Source: Cytospora piceicola (lineage: Eukaryota > Ascomycota > Sordariomycetes > Diaporthales > Cytosporaceae). Taken from it: a DNA stretch of 64,000 bases. Under the pieces are notes generated by a model that saw only the letters and a list, made by a program, of their open reading frames with translations, made no database searches and was not told the origin of the DNA. Positions 20,897 through 30,900 of this stretch are shown in pieces. Position 1 is the stretch's first letter. Every line of letters starts with the position of its first letter. The position numbers were made by a program, and so were the translations under genes. The stretch is from assembly GCA_023375675.1 (NCBI GenBank), contig JALQBC010000005.1:1594061-1658060 (forward strand), given 5' to 3'.

Positions 20897-23696
20897 GATT
20901 ACTACTCATGTATCAAAGTACCAAAGTACCCAAGTACCCCAGGTATATCTCTTCTGCTTTTTTGGCTCTGTAACGACTTCAACAACACGACATCTCTCTT
21001 GGTCCAATGCGGTTACCGTACTGGAACTGTCATGAAGCTATCCCACCTCACTTGTCCTCACAACAAGATTACTACATTACCTACATGTATACATCCGAAG
21101 ACCTGCCTCGTTGCTACCGTACATCCGGACCAACCTACATAGTAGGTAACTCATCGGTGCTGCAGCAGCATGTGCATATGGGCTGACCTGACTCCCCAAG
21201 TCGTCGCGTCTCCGTCCCTCCGCTCCGTCTAAAGTCTTGGAAGTCTTGGGCACGAAGAGGTACCTGCAGATACTCCAAGATTCCGTGCTTCATGCAACCT
21301 ACTGCACTTACTGTACTCACCTGCACCAGTAACAGCCCCCCTCGTCAGCCCCTGGCCGTATGGAAATGGCAAGTGCCGTATTCTTTCCTCCTGCTACTTC
21401 CGTCCTGACGATGTGCTGCTACGTGCCGGACACGGTATGCAGTTGCATCTCAGAGTCCTGGGACACAAAGTTTCTATGTCGACAGATATCCGACATGCCT
21501 ATCGAGAAATAGTCCATCTGGCCGGGTCCGGCAAGTCGTCTCTGCAGATGCAGGTGAAGAAGACCCCGCGATGCTAAGAAAATCATGCATGCAAGGCGCA
21601 GGGTAATGGAGCCAAGGGGTTTAATTGTCTTGAGGCCATTCTACCTTTGCCAACATTCCACATATCTCTTCAATGGCTTTCTCTTGGTGGCGGAGAACAG
21701 GATCATTGGTTAGATGGATGGTACCATCCCGCTTGCCGGGTTGGACAGATCATACTCGACCGACCTCGTACAATACCATACCGACGGCGATCATCGTGTA
21801 AGCTCAGCGTCATCCCCTTGGGATATGCAGCTTCTTCCGGACCTCAGAACACGAGGGTGCGGCCAGCACCATCCCTGATCCGGATTTACCTTTCTACAAA
21901 GGAAACCCCCAGACCGGTCTGATACCTAATGTGGACTTGGACACATTTGCCTCCCAGCACCACCTTCTGCAGCACTGGGGTTGCACATACAACGACTTAG
22001 GGTCTTGGAAGTTTCTTGTCCTACTATGTACTCCTCCGCCTCGCCTTGCCCCGGCGGCGGAGCTCTATGAGGGCTCGTTGGACTTGGAGGCCCCTGGGCT
22101 ATAGGGAGGGGGGGTAGAGCCAGCCAGACCTGTGACTTGGTTCATATGCGAGCAACCCAACCGCCTTGACCCGACCGTTCGGGATCATGGCATGCAATAT
22201 AGATCGATCGACGCCTTCTGTATCATCGCATTAAACCGTAAGGGAGGGAAGGGGCGTGCGCATTTACATCCTTCGCCAGGGGGCAGTCCAGGCGATAACG
22301 AGCCTAGCCCGCAGGGAGACTAGGTTCGCACCCGATCTGCTCCCAATACTACCCACCCTCAGGATCTAGATTATCTGGGGAACCCAAAACGGCCTTGCGT
22401 CATGGAATCACTGACAGGAGTCCTCTTCGGTGCAGCAAGTGTTTCAGGCACAGACTAACTACCTAGGTAGTCCTGGGAACGAACCGTCGGGTGCACAGGA
22501 AACAGTCTCAAGAGTACACGGTAGGTTGTGCAAAGGGACACCGCGCCTGTGATAGGCCCGGCCCTGCAGGTCTTACTGGGCTGACAAGATGCGTCCAACA
22601 TGACGGTATAAGAGTTATCGTCCAACATGATGGATGGTATGCAAGCCTGGGTTCGACATGTGACCGACCACAGGGACGATCATCAGTACTTCTGCTCGAT
22701 GTGAGGATCGCCTGCCAGTGAAGCCAAGAAAAAGAGGTCACAGTTGCCTTTATCTTGGCTGTGGTGGCCATACCATGTAGCCAAAGCCGGGAACCATCTC
22801 GGTCGACAACGCTACCTAGACCTACTATGCTAAATTCAGTATGGATGCTAGGAGAGCCCGTCTCGTACTGCCGGGAAGCGGACATCCATCACGGCCGATA
22901 CCGAACGCACACCCAATGTACTAGAAAGCATTGGGAAGTCTCGCGCAGATCCAGGCAAGGGCAGTAGTCCTCCCAGCTTGAAAGGCCAGAATGCAGCATC
23001 CCGCACAGCAGCAGTCGTCTCATCATATGCGGCTTACCGAACGGATATCAGCAGATACCCAAGCAACGGGTAAGGGCAGATTTTCGGTGATGTCCTGCCG
23101 GCCTGTACCACCCACTCACCCACTCACCCACTGTGCTGTTGACCGTCTCGAGGAATCCAGAGTCCTATGAAAGCGCATGCAGAATAGAATGTACGAACCG
23201 TCCGATGGCCTCCTCGTCCCCCACGTCAGGTGTTTAATCTGGGGAGAAGGAACCGAACCCACCCGCAACCGAGCTCTGCTCACACCTCGACCTCCGTGGA
23301 ATTGCCCGTGTGCAGTGTTGCTGGTAAGCCCTGGAAGCTGGCCTGAGGTTCGGGATCATCTCGCGTGTGCTGTGCCTGGTCTATTCCTGGCTCCTGACTA
23401 CCTGTAAAGGTCATTTGTAAAGGACAATGTATGATTGCATATTGCTTCTATCCTAGACCTATTTATATTTCTGGTGCCCTGCCTAGATAGCGCCGTCTGG
23501 TCCGAAATGGTATCGCCCATACATCTACTGCGTTTGTTGGAGTGTCGATATCCCGTAAATCCGAACACAAACGCCAAAACACCAGCCACTGCACAAGTAA
23601 GCTATACTAACAATCGATCGTCCCGCAATAATGCGGTGTCGTGGGAAAAAGCTGTGGTCCATACCGCCCAGCCAAAACTAGATACAACTTCTTAGT

Positions 23697-24863
23697 TTAG
23701 CCAAAGATTTTCAAGAATCCCCAGATCCCCAAGCCACTGAGGACGGGAATCGTCAGGTTATCATCCCACCCAAAGATATCCACAACCTCGCTCGCCGCAG
23801 CAGCGAAGCCTGCCCACAGGCTCATCACACCAAGAGCCAGGCCGCCAGATATGGTAGCCTGAGCATCGGTGAGGCCGACTGCGCCGGCGAGCGCGTGCGG
23901 GAGGCTCAGCGTCCCCTTGAACAGGAAGTTCTCGTCGCCGGGCATGGGCCCGATGGCGGGGGCCAGCCACCCCCAGAAGCCGCACGCGGTGGCGACGCCC
24001 ATGAGGCACGCGGCGGCGGAGCCGGCGAGGGACTTGCCCCTGCTGATGCGGGGCGTGTACCTCCCGTACAGGCGCCCAAAGGTGCTGGCGGCGGTGTCGC
24101 ACCAGCTCAGGAGCAGGACGCCCATGACGCCGACGTCCTTGGGGAAGAAGTACAGGGCCGTCCAGGCGCCCAGGAGGTAGAAGATGACGCCGTTCCACCC
24201 GACGAACTCGCTCTCGCGCATGAAGGCGCCCAGGACCTTGACGTAGAGCCGGTTGAAGGAGTCGTTCACGTGGCGGATGTAGTCGATGGTGGCGATGGGG
24301 ATCAGCGCGCCCATCAGCCACGGGCAGACGGACGAGGTCTGGGTGCCGGAGGCGTAGAGCCAGATGACGAGGAAGCCGATGGAGACGTGCAGCAGCTTCC
24401 GGGGGACCTCGTGCTTGTGGATAAAGGTCCGCCAGTGCCTGTGTATCGGGATCAGCCCCAGGGGGCTCGGGCTCCGGCTAAAGTCCCGCCAGCTCCAGCC
24501 CGGCGCCTGGGCCGAGTTCGGTGACAGGTGGCCGTTTTCCTCGGCAGCCTCTTTGCCGTTTGCCAGCGGCTCGGCCTGTGACGTCTGTTCCGGGTCGATG
24601 GGCGTCAGGCCGTTCGGCCTCCCCTTGTCGAGGGGGCTCCTGCTCCTGACCCGGGACCTCCCCGTGCCCTCGCGCTCGCCCTCGTCCGCGGGGTCTTGCT
24701 TCGCGCACTGGGGCGTCGCCAGCCGCTTCCGCCTGGCGGCCGACCGGGTCACGGGACCGAGGTAGGAGGATGGCTCCTGGGAGACGTCGCGATCGGAGGG
24801 CGTGGGGCTCGGCGACACGACGCGCGGGGTGTCCGGGACGGCCGGCTTGGCGCGGAGGGACAT
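23697..24863 (-). CDS. dgk1: CTP-dependent diacylglycerol kinase Dgk1
   Basis: Single exon, 388 residues from the ATG at 24863. The frame is open for 98 further codons upstream but contains no other ATG. A disordered N-terminus (1-130) has basic clusters such as SAARRKRL. Then come HRHWRTFIHKHEVPRKLLHV (141-160) and several hydrophobic membrane segments. The family signature is LLSWCDTAASTFGRLYGRY (251-269) followed by KSLAGSAA (277-284), with a conserved DNLTIPVLSGLG near the end (368-379). Yeast Dgk1 is an ER/nuclear-envelope enzyme that uses CTP to make phosphatidate from diacylglycerol, opposing the Pah1 phosphatase and controlling membrane growth. The length is greater than yeast Dgk1 because of the N-terminal extension, as usual in filamentous fungi. 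SPB4 is divergent, about 1.2 kb away. Confidence 0.95.
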   Translation of the reverse strand: MSLRAKPAVPDTPRVVSPSPTPSDRDVSQEPSSYLGPVTRSAARRKRLATPQCAKQDPADEGEREGTGRSRVRSRSPLDKGRPNGLTPIDPEQTSQAEPLANGKEAAEENGHLSPNSAQAPGWSWRDFSRSPSPLGLIPIHRHWRTFIHKHEVPRKLLHVSIGFLVIWLYASGTQTSSVCPWLMGALIPIATIDYIRHVNDSFNRLYVKVLGAFMRESEFVGWNGVIFYLLGAWTALYFFPKDVGVMGVLLLSWCDTAASTFGRLYGRYTPRISRGKSLAGSAAACLMGVATACGFWGWLAPAIGPMPGDENFLFKGTLSLPHALAGAVGLTDAQATISGGLALGVMSLWAGFAAAASEVVDIFGWDDNLTIPVLSGLGIWGFLKIFG

Positions 24864-26071
24864 GATGTCGGAGGGGAAGGGCGGGAGGGCGGGCGAGGAG
24901 ATGGTGCCGAAAAACAATCGCGGCACGTCGTGGAGGTGTACGGAAGGCCAAAGGAATGCGGTGGTGGTGGTGGCGGTGGTGGTGGTGGTGCAGCAACGGT
25001 CAGGGCTAAAGTGGAGATGTGCGTCTCTTGTTCTCACTTCTTCGCGCGCAGCGACGGGGTCGGTGGGAGAAGCGGCGGGGTGGTGGTGAGCAGGGTGGAG
25101 CAGAGCCACTACTGTATGGATGGGATCCAGCGTGAGATGGATTTCTGGTGCGGCCAAGAGTCGTGACTCCGCCGCATGTTTGCAGGAGTAGTAAGAAGAG
25201 AGGGTAAGCTCGGGGAGAGGTACCTGATATTGAACCAGGAGCCTTTATCTATGTATGTATGTGGTGTACTGGGTACGGGGGGATCACGTCAGGAATGCCG
25301 GTGGTAACGGAGGCGGCCTCTTGAAATGTCCCGATGAGTTGGACAGGAAAAATGCAATGGGCAAAACAGGGAAGGCCGGCACCGAAGAGTGGATGACATC
25401 GGTTAGGTACTTTGGTATCCATCAGCCCTGGGCTGACTGACTGGCTTGACAGGCTTGACTGACTGACTGACTTGAGAGTGTGGATCTCGTCTATTGTGTG
25501 CAGTGTGGCGTGTGTGTGTGTGTGTATGTGGCCTGTGCACGCGACCATCATCCAGACGAAAATGGTCTGGCATGTGACCGGTCAAAGCTTCTTTTGACGT
25601 CGACCAAGCCGCCGACAAGACGAATAGTTGGGTCATATCTGGTCAGAACTGCATTCTACCATCATGTATAACCAGTATTCAAGGCTGAAATTCCTGAGAA
25701 CCATGCTTATAACACACCAGGGCCAGGAACTGGCTGCATGCTGAGGTACATACTCACCTACTCGAGTAAGCCAGGTACCTAGGTACTTAAGTCTTTACTG
25801 TGTTGTACCTCGGCCGGCAACTCCGACGCCCGGGTTAGGGTCCCGATAAGATAAGGTGATAAGATAACTTTATTTTATTTTTTGGAAGGTCTCACCTGGA
25901 TAGTTCAATTCGACATTGGAAGTTAGTTACAAGGAACGACGACAACCTGCAGACGACAGACGACAGACGACAGACGACAACCAACCCACAGATACTCATA
26001 TTCTGCAGTCGATACCCCACACAACGAGCCTAGCGACGGACCAGCAATCAGTCCCACTCTACCAACAGACA
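24864..26071. promoter_or_regulatory. Divergent dgk1/spb4 promoter region with GATA cluster and repeats
   Basis: A 1.2-kb head-to-head spacer. It holds GACT repeats (25451-25474), TG repeats (25509-25530), a TACCTAGGTA-type palindrome (25774-25786), a GATA cluster (25845-25868) and four copies of the heptamer CAGACGA (25949-25979) in the spb4 leader. The GGT/TGG-type repeat at about 24960-24990 is in the dgk1 leader. Confidence 0.6.
25845..25868 (+). promoter_or_regulatory. Cluster of four GATA-factor motifs
   Basis: Four GATAA words on the same strand within 24 nt, about 205 nt upstream of the spb4 ATG. Fungal GATA factors (nitrogen, iron or light regulators) bind GATA-core words of this type, often paired. 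Which factor, and which of the two genes it serves, is unknown. Confidence 0.4.
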
Positions 26072-27991
26072 ATGTCGGGGAAGAACGCAATAAAAAACAA
26101 GAAGGATCCCCGGGCATGGGATGGGCTAACCCCTCCTCTGGCCGAATGGATCCTTGATGCTATCAAGAGTAACGGCTGGGCTCGCATGACACCCGTACAG
26201 GCGGCCACGATACCACTCTTCAGAAAGAATACCGATGTTGTCGTGGAGGCCGTGACGGGCAGCGGAAAGACACTGGCCTTCCTGGTACCCACCCTCGACA
26301 AGATCTTGCGGTCCGACGAGTCCAAGAAGCAACACAACGTCACCGGCATCATCGTCAGCCCTACCAGGGAGTTGGCGCAACAGATATACGATGTTCTCAC
26401 GACCCAGATCCTCCCGTTCCACAAGCCATCGAGCGATATACTACCTGCACTTAAGGACGACGAGACCAAAAGATCTATAACATCAGAGCCTGTCATCGTT
26501 CCCCAGCTGCTCATAGCCGGCACGACGAAACCACGAGCCGATCTTTCCTTCTTCGTTCGAAAGTCGCCCAACCTTCTTATAGCGACCCCGGGCCGTCTGG
26601 CTGAATTGCTGTCGTCTCCCCTTGTCAAGACATCGAACTTAGAGGTCTTGGTCCTGGATGAGGCGGACCGTCTGTTGGACCTCGGCTTCAAGGATCAACT
26701 AAACAGCATTCTGGGATACCTGCCTAAACAAAGGAGAACAGGGCTCTTCAGCGCTTCGATGAGCGAGGCTGTATCAGAGCTGATCCGAGCCGGACTACGA
26801 AACCCTCAAAGGATAGCAGTGACGGTGAAGAACTTGAAGGATGGAGGTATCATTGAGGAGAGGAAGACCCCGGCTTCTCTCCAATTGAACTACATGGTGC
26901 TCAAAGCATCTCACAAATTCCTCGCTATGGGACAACTGCTGGAGAAGCTCAACCCTCGGCCACAGAAGACGATCGTGTTCCTGAATACGTGTGACTCGGT
27001 GAAATACTTTTTCAAGGTATTGACGGCTATCATGCCCCCTGGGTTCACATTCCTGCGCCTCCATGGAAAGCTCGACCCGTCAACCCGTGAGAAGAACTTC
27101 TCCCAGTTCGTCTTATCCTCGTCTCCCACCGTCCTCCTCTGCACGGACGTGGCAGCTCGGGGTCTCGACATCCCCCAGGTTGATCTCGTCATCCAGGATC
27201 CCCCTCAGGATCCCAAAACGTACCTCCACCGCGCAGGCCGTGCCGGAAGAGCGGGAAGACGTGGTCTGGCGGTGGTCATGCTGCAGCCGGGCAGGGAAGA
27301 GGACTACATTCCCTTCCTGGAGATCAGGAAGACGCCCGCCCAACCCTTGACGGAGCCGAAAATCACAGTTACGGACGAGGAGGCGGACAAGGCGGCAGCG
27401 AAGATCCGGGCAATGGCCCTGGACGACCGGGAGGTCTTCGACATGTCTTTCAGAGCCTTCCCCAGCTTCGTGCGGAGCTACAGCGAGCACCGGGCGTCCT
27501 CCATCTTCCGGGTCAAGGACCTAGACTGGTATGAGCTGGCGAAACAGTACGGCCTGGTCCAGCTGCCGAGGATGGCGGAGCTCAAGGGCACGGAGATCGA
27601 CCGGACGCTCGGTCTCGGTCTGGATGTCAAGGCCATCCCGTACAAGGACGCCGCGAAGGAGAAGAAGCGACAGGCCGGCATCGCGGAGAGACTGGCCGCA
27701 ATTACGAATGGCGAGGTAGCAGCCACGATTGCGAAGCGCGTGGAGGCAAGGAAGAGGAACATAGCCTGGAGTGGCAAGGCCGAGAAGGAGGAGGACAAGA
27801 GGAAGAGGAGGGAGAAGAAGGACAAGAAGAGGGAGGCGGCCAAGCTGGCCACCTTGACGGACAAGGAGAAGGAGGAGCAGCGCGCCTTGGAGGAGCTGCT
27901 CACAAAGGTCAGGGCGCAGGTCAAGAAGGATAACGCGGGTGCCGACAAGATGGACGTGGACCAGCATGGCTACTGGGGCGGTTTGGCTTAA
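26072..27991 (+). CDS. spb4: ATP-dependent RNA helicase Spb4 (DEAD box)
   Basis: Single exon, 639 residues from the ATG at 26072; upstream in-frame codons start only from TTG. All DEAD-box blocks are present: motif I AVTGSGKT (60-67), Ia PTREL (97-101), Ib TPGR (172-175), II DEAD (196-199), III SAS (227-229, in place of SAT, as I recall for fungal Spb4), TDVAARGLDIP (358-368) and VI HRAGRAGRAGR (386-396). The C-terminal extension contains FRAFPSFVRSYSEHR and DLDWYELAKQYGLVQLPRM, typical of the Spb4/DDX55 group, then a long Lys/Glu-rich tail. Spb4 remodels 27S pre-rRNA in late nucleolar pre-60S particles. Dbp7/Has1-type helicases are less likely because of the C-terminal extension. Confidence 0.97.
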   Translation: MSGKNAIKNKKDPRAWDGLTPPLAEWILDAIKSNGWARMTPVQAATIPLFRKNTDVVVEAVTGSGKTLAFLVPTLDKILRSDESKKQHNVTGIIVSPTRELAQQIYDVLTTQILPFHKPSSDILPALKDDETKRSITSEPVIVPQLLIAGTTKPRADLSFFVRKSPNLLIATPGRLAELLSSPLVKTSNLEVLVLDEADRLLDLGFKDQLNSILGYLPKQRRTGLFSASMSEAVSELIRAGLRNPQRIAVTVKNLKDGGIIEERKTPASLQLNYMVLKASHKFLAMGQLLEKLNPRPQKTIVFLNTCDSVKYFFKVLTAIMPPGFTFLRLHGKLDPSTREKNFSQFVLSSSPTVLLCTDVAARGLDIPQVDLVIQDPPQDPKTYLHRAGRAGRAGRRGLAVVMLQPGREEDYIPFLEIRKTPAQPLTEPKITVTDEEADKAAAKIRAMALDDREVFDMSFRAFPSFVRSYSEHRASSIFRVKDLDWYELAKQYGLVQLPRMAELKGTEIDRTLGLGLDVKAIPYKDAAKEKKRQAGIAERLAAITNGEVAATIAKRVEARKRNIAWSGKAEKEEDKRKRREKKDKKREAAKLATLTDKEKEEQRALEELLTKVRAQVKKDNAGADKMDVDQHGYWGGLA

Positions 27992-30900
27992 GAGACTACT
28001 TAATTACGTGAATAGTGGTGTCTAAGGACATTGCTCTACCTGATATTTGAGGTTGTAGTCTAATCTAGGTTTCTAAAAGCCTTTACAGTGTCACGTTTTA
28101 CAAGTAGCGTGTTCTCCGGATGGTGAAATCTCCGTCGATAGCTTGGACATAAGCAATACATGTTAAGTCACGTTCAGGTTATAGACAATTGGGAAACGAT
28201 TCACACTTTAGTCGAATACGGCATGATTCATTAAGTTCTAGGGGAATCCGCGGGGAGCCCTTTAACATCCTAGAAACGTGCGAAGAAATTAGCTCGGTGA
28301 ATTACCGCGTGGGATCCGGGGTACGAGGCTTTCGATAGCGAAATCCTCTCGCAGTAAAGTCTGCGAGCGACTCGTCAGCAACGTCGACTATGGACTAGGA
28401 GAGACGGGTCGATTGGCACCGAATCGCGCCATGACAGGCAGTAGTGGTTGTTGGCCAGAGATCCAGTCACTGGGAGCCGGCTCATACTCTTTGGGCTGAA
28501 CCGAAGGACGACTCGGACAGACATGAAACATCAACCAACCCCGTACCACCGTCGTCGAAGTGTTCCGGCTTTGGCCACGCCCCGAACGGCTGTATGGCGA
28601 TGAGGCCTTCGGCCCGGGCGCGTGCCCCGGATGCGATGACAGTTCCGGCGGCTGTCCGTGACGGAGCGCAGGTCACCGAAGAAAGGGCCGGGCGCCCGCG
28701 CCAGGTCCAGACGCTTCTCGAGGCTCAGCTCCTCCGGACTCGTGGCGAGCACACTCTGGAGGGGTTTTCCGGGGGGTCCTCTCCAGCGCCATGTATGGGG
28801 CTTGGGTGGGATTGTCCTCCGTGGTATTGTAGCAGGGTACCCTTGGAATATTTAGTAAGGCGCTCTGGCGACCTGATGCGTTAGGATACTGACGTAGCTC
28901 TTGTTGTAGGTTCCGGCACTGGGTGCTATTCTTATTGCATGGGTAGCGCAGGATGAAATGAATGGATCTTCCTAAAACCAGGATCAGTGATGATGACTTC
29001 GAAGACTCTGTTCATGGAGTTGTCGAGGTGCTTGATGACTATCCTGTTGTGTTGTGCGCCTGGCCGTATTCTACGACAGAGCTTCATGAGCTGGGCACCT
29101 GGGATATACTTGAATCATGACATAGAAGTCCCGTGTGACAACACTCTGCTTTATTCGCTCTGGTTCGTGAACTTCCAAGCTACCCTCAGTCTCCAACTGG
29201 GAACTCTCCATCGTAGCGATGTCGCACTGGATGGTTGACTGTCCAATATACTTTAGGAAGCGGGATCTCGTGGATTAAATGTTCTAACCTCTCAATTTGA
29301 CTGCCTCAAGTGGCTTTTCGAAGTTCGAAGAGTCCTTGGTTGGGATGGGGGAAGGGGGGCCCGGGGACATGTTGAGTTTCAAGGTTTGACTATTCGAAGG
29401 GGGACGGACGTACTTCTTTGGGGATCGCTCGAGTTGATTTTCCATAAAGACACATAGGTGATTATTGCTATTGTCGCTGTTGACCAAGCGTGGCAACACA
29501 ATGACATTGTTGTTGACCCCCTCGAAAGAACAAGGGAGAGTACATGTATAGTCTTGTGGCGGCACGGCTGTTCTTGTGAATATAACAATTGCTTTGTCTT
29601 CGGACTCGGATGCCCTTGTTACAGTCCCGCTATGAAAAGTAACTAGTCGTCCCGTCTGATCACTTGTTAAACACATACTCAGCTTGAGCACAAAAGGACG
29701 AACTGTCTTAGGAATGTTTGGGACGCCCGCTCCTGCGGCCTAAACCAAGTGTACTGGCCACGATGACAGTCCAATATTCAATATTTGCAGTGTCCAACAC
29801 AACAGAACAATTTGAGAGCTATATCTAAGGCGCATGTACCTAGATAATTGACCGATCTTATTGGTAAGGACTTTAGGTATAGACCTCAACGGTGTTATGC
29901 ACTGCGAACAGCGAATCGGTGCATCATGCATATGGTCTACGCTTTGCGCCTATAAATTTTGGTACTGCAAACAATCTTAATGGTCCCGGGCGCCGGGTGT
30001 TGGTTATCTTCTGTTTTCCATCAGTGCATCTGTGAACAATCAGTGAACAGTGAAGAACCCGGAGGAACCAGAAGGAAAATGAGGGATGGATTGTATAAAA
30101 GAAATTGATAGCAGCCCGGGGGGAAGAGAACTATTACTGTCAGTCTTACTTTCCCATTTTGAGGAACATCAACAAGGTTTGCATATGACCTGTATATTTC
30201 TATGGGCTTCAAGCACAGTTTCGCATATGGTATTATCACACTGATGAATTCTTGAGTATCCTCCAATAACTGTAGCAGGAGATTGAACACCTTCGGTGGC
30301 CTACGGCATAGTAATACTCGAGAACGGATAGTCACAACAACATTGAAGTTGACCAAAATTACATATAGCAATAGTTGTAATGCATCCAAGCCGCCCCATT
30401 CCAAGGTTTCCCAACCTTCAAGTCCATAGTCTCCTTAAATCCCCTCCTGGTTCTCCTCCCAGTGTTTTGATCTGGCTTGTAGACTCAGGTATCTTATGCT
30501 TCACGTTGGTCTTTCAATGCTGGTACAACTAGATCATGAGATCGAGTATGCAGGATTAGAACCACTCCTATAATTATGAAAAAAGCATGTGATCGTTATA
30601 ATCCCAACTTCACTACCTGCGGGGTATATGTTAATTCAGTCCCCAGGCTCAGAGTTGTGAAGGACACCTAGGGTATGTTGACTGATTATCGGTATAGTGT
30701 TGTTGTCGCGTGTCCTTGCCGCCTAATCACTAACTAGTTTCAGCCAATGAGTACATAGATATGAAAGTGCGGGCATGTTTTCTATAGCGAAAGTGTTGAT
30801 GATAAAGTCCGATGAGGTCCACGTGTGCTGCTAGAGGACGACAGCGGCTTACCGCAAGGTTGATAGTCCAAGCCCTACGGACTTGGCAGGTATGTCCTTC

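Larger units (their letters stand above)
18319..23696. other. 5.4-kb gene-poor region with microsatellites and TACCTAGGTA palindromes
   Basis: It runs from the KxDL promoter to the 3' end of DGK1. I found no coding region I would defend; the longest frame (18662-19318 minus) has no domain and a chance-like composition. Visible contents are a tRNA-like stretch (18651-18723), an ACTCAT repeat (19778-19816), TG repeats (19896-19937), an AATC repeat (20259-20284), a CCCACTCA repeat (23110-23132), and palindromes at 19414-19425, 20542-20552, 20830-20896 and 22459-22470. It could house a long non-coding RNA or regulatory elements. Confidence 0.5.

Noticed and set aside
23895..24524. Plus-strand frame opposite dgk1
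   Set aside because: Shadow of a GC-rich membrane protein gene; composition is Gly/Ala/Glu/Asp-rich without pattern.
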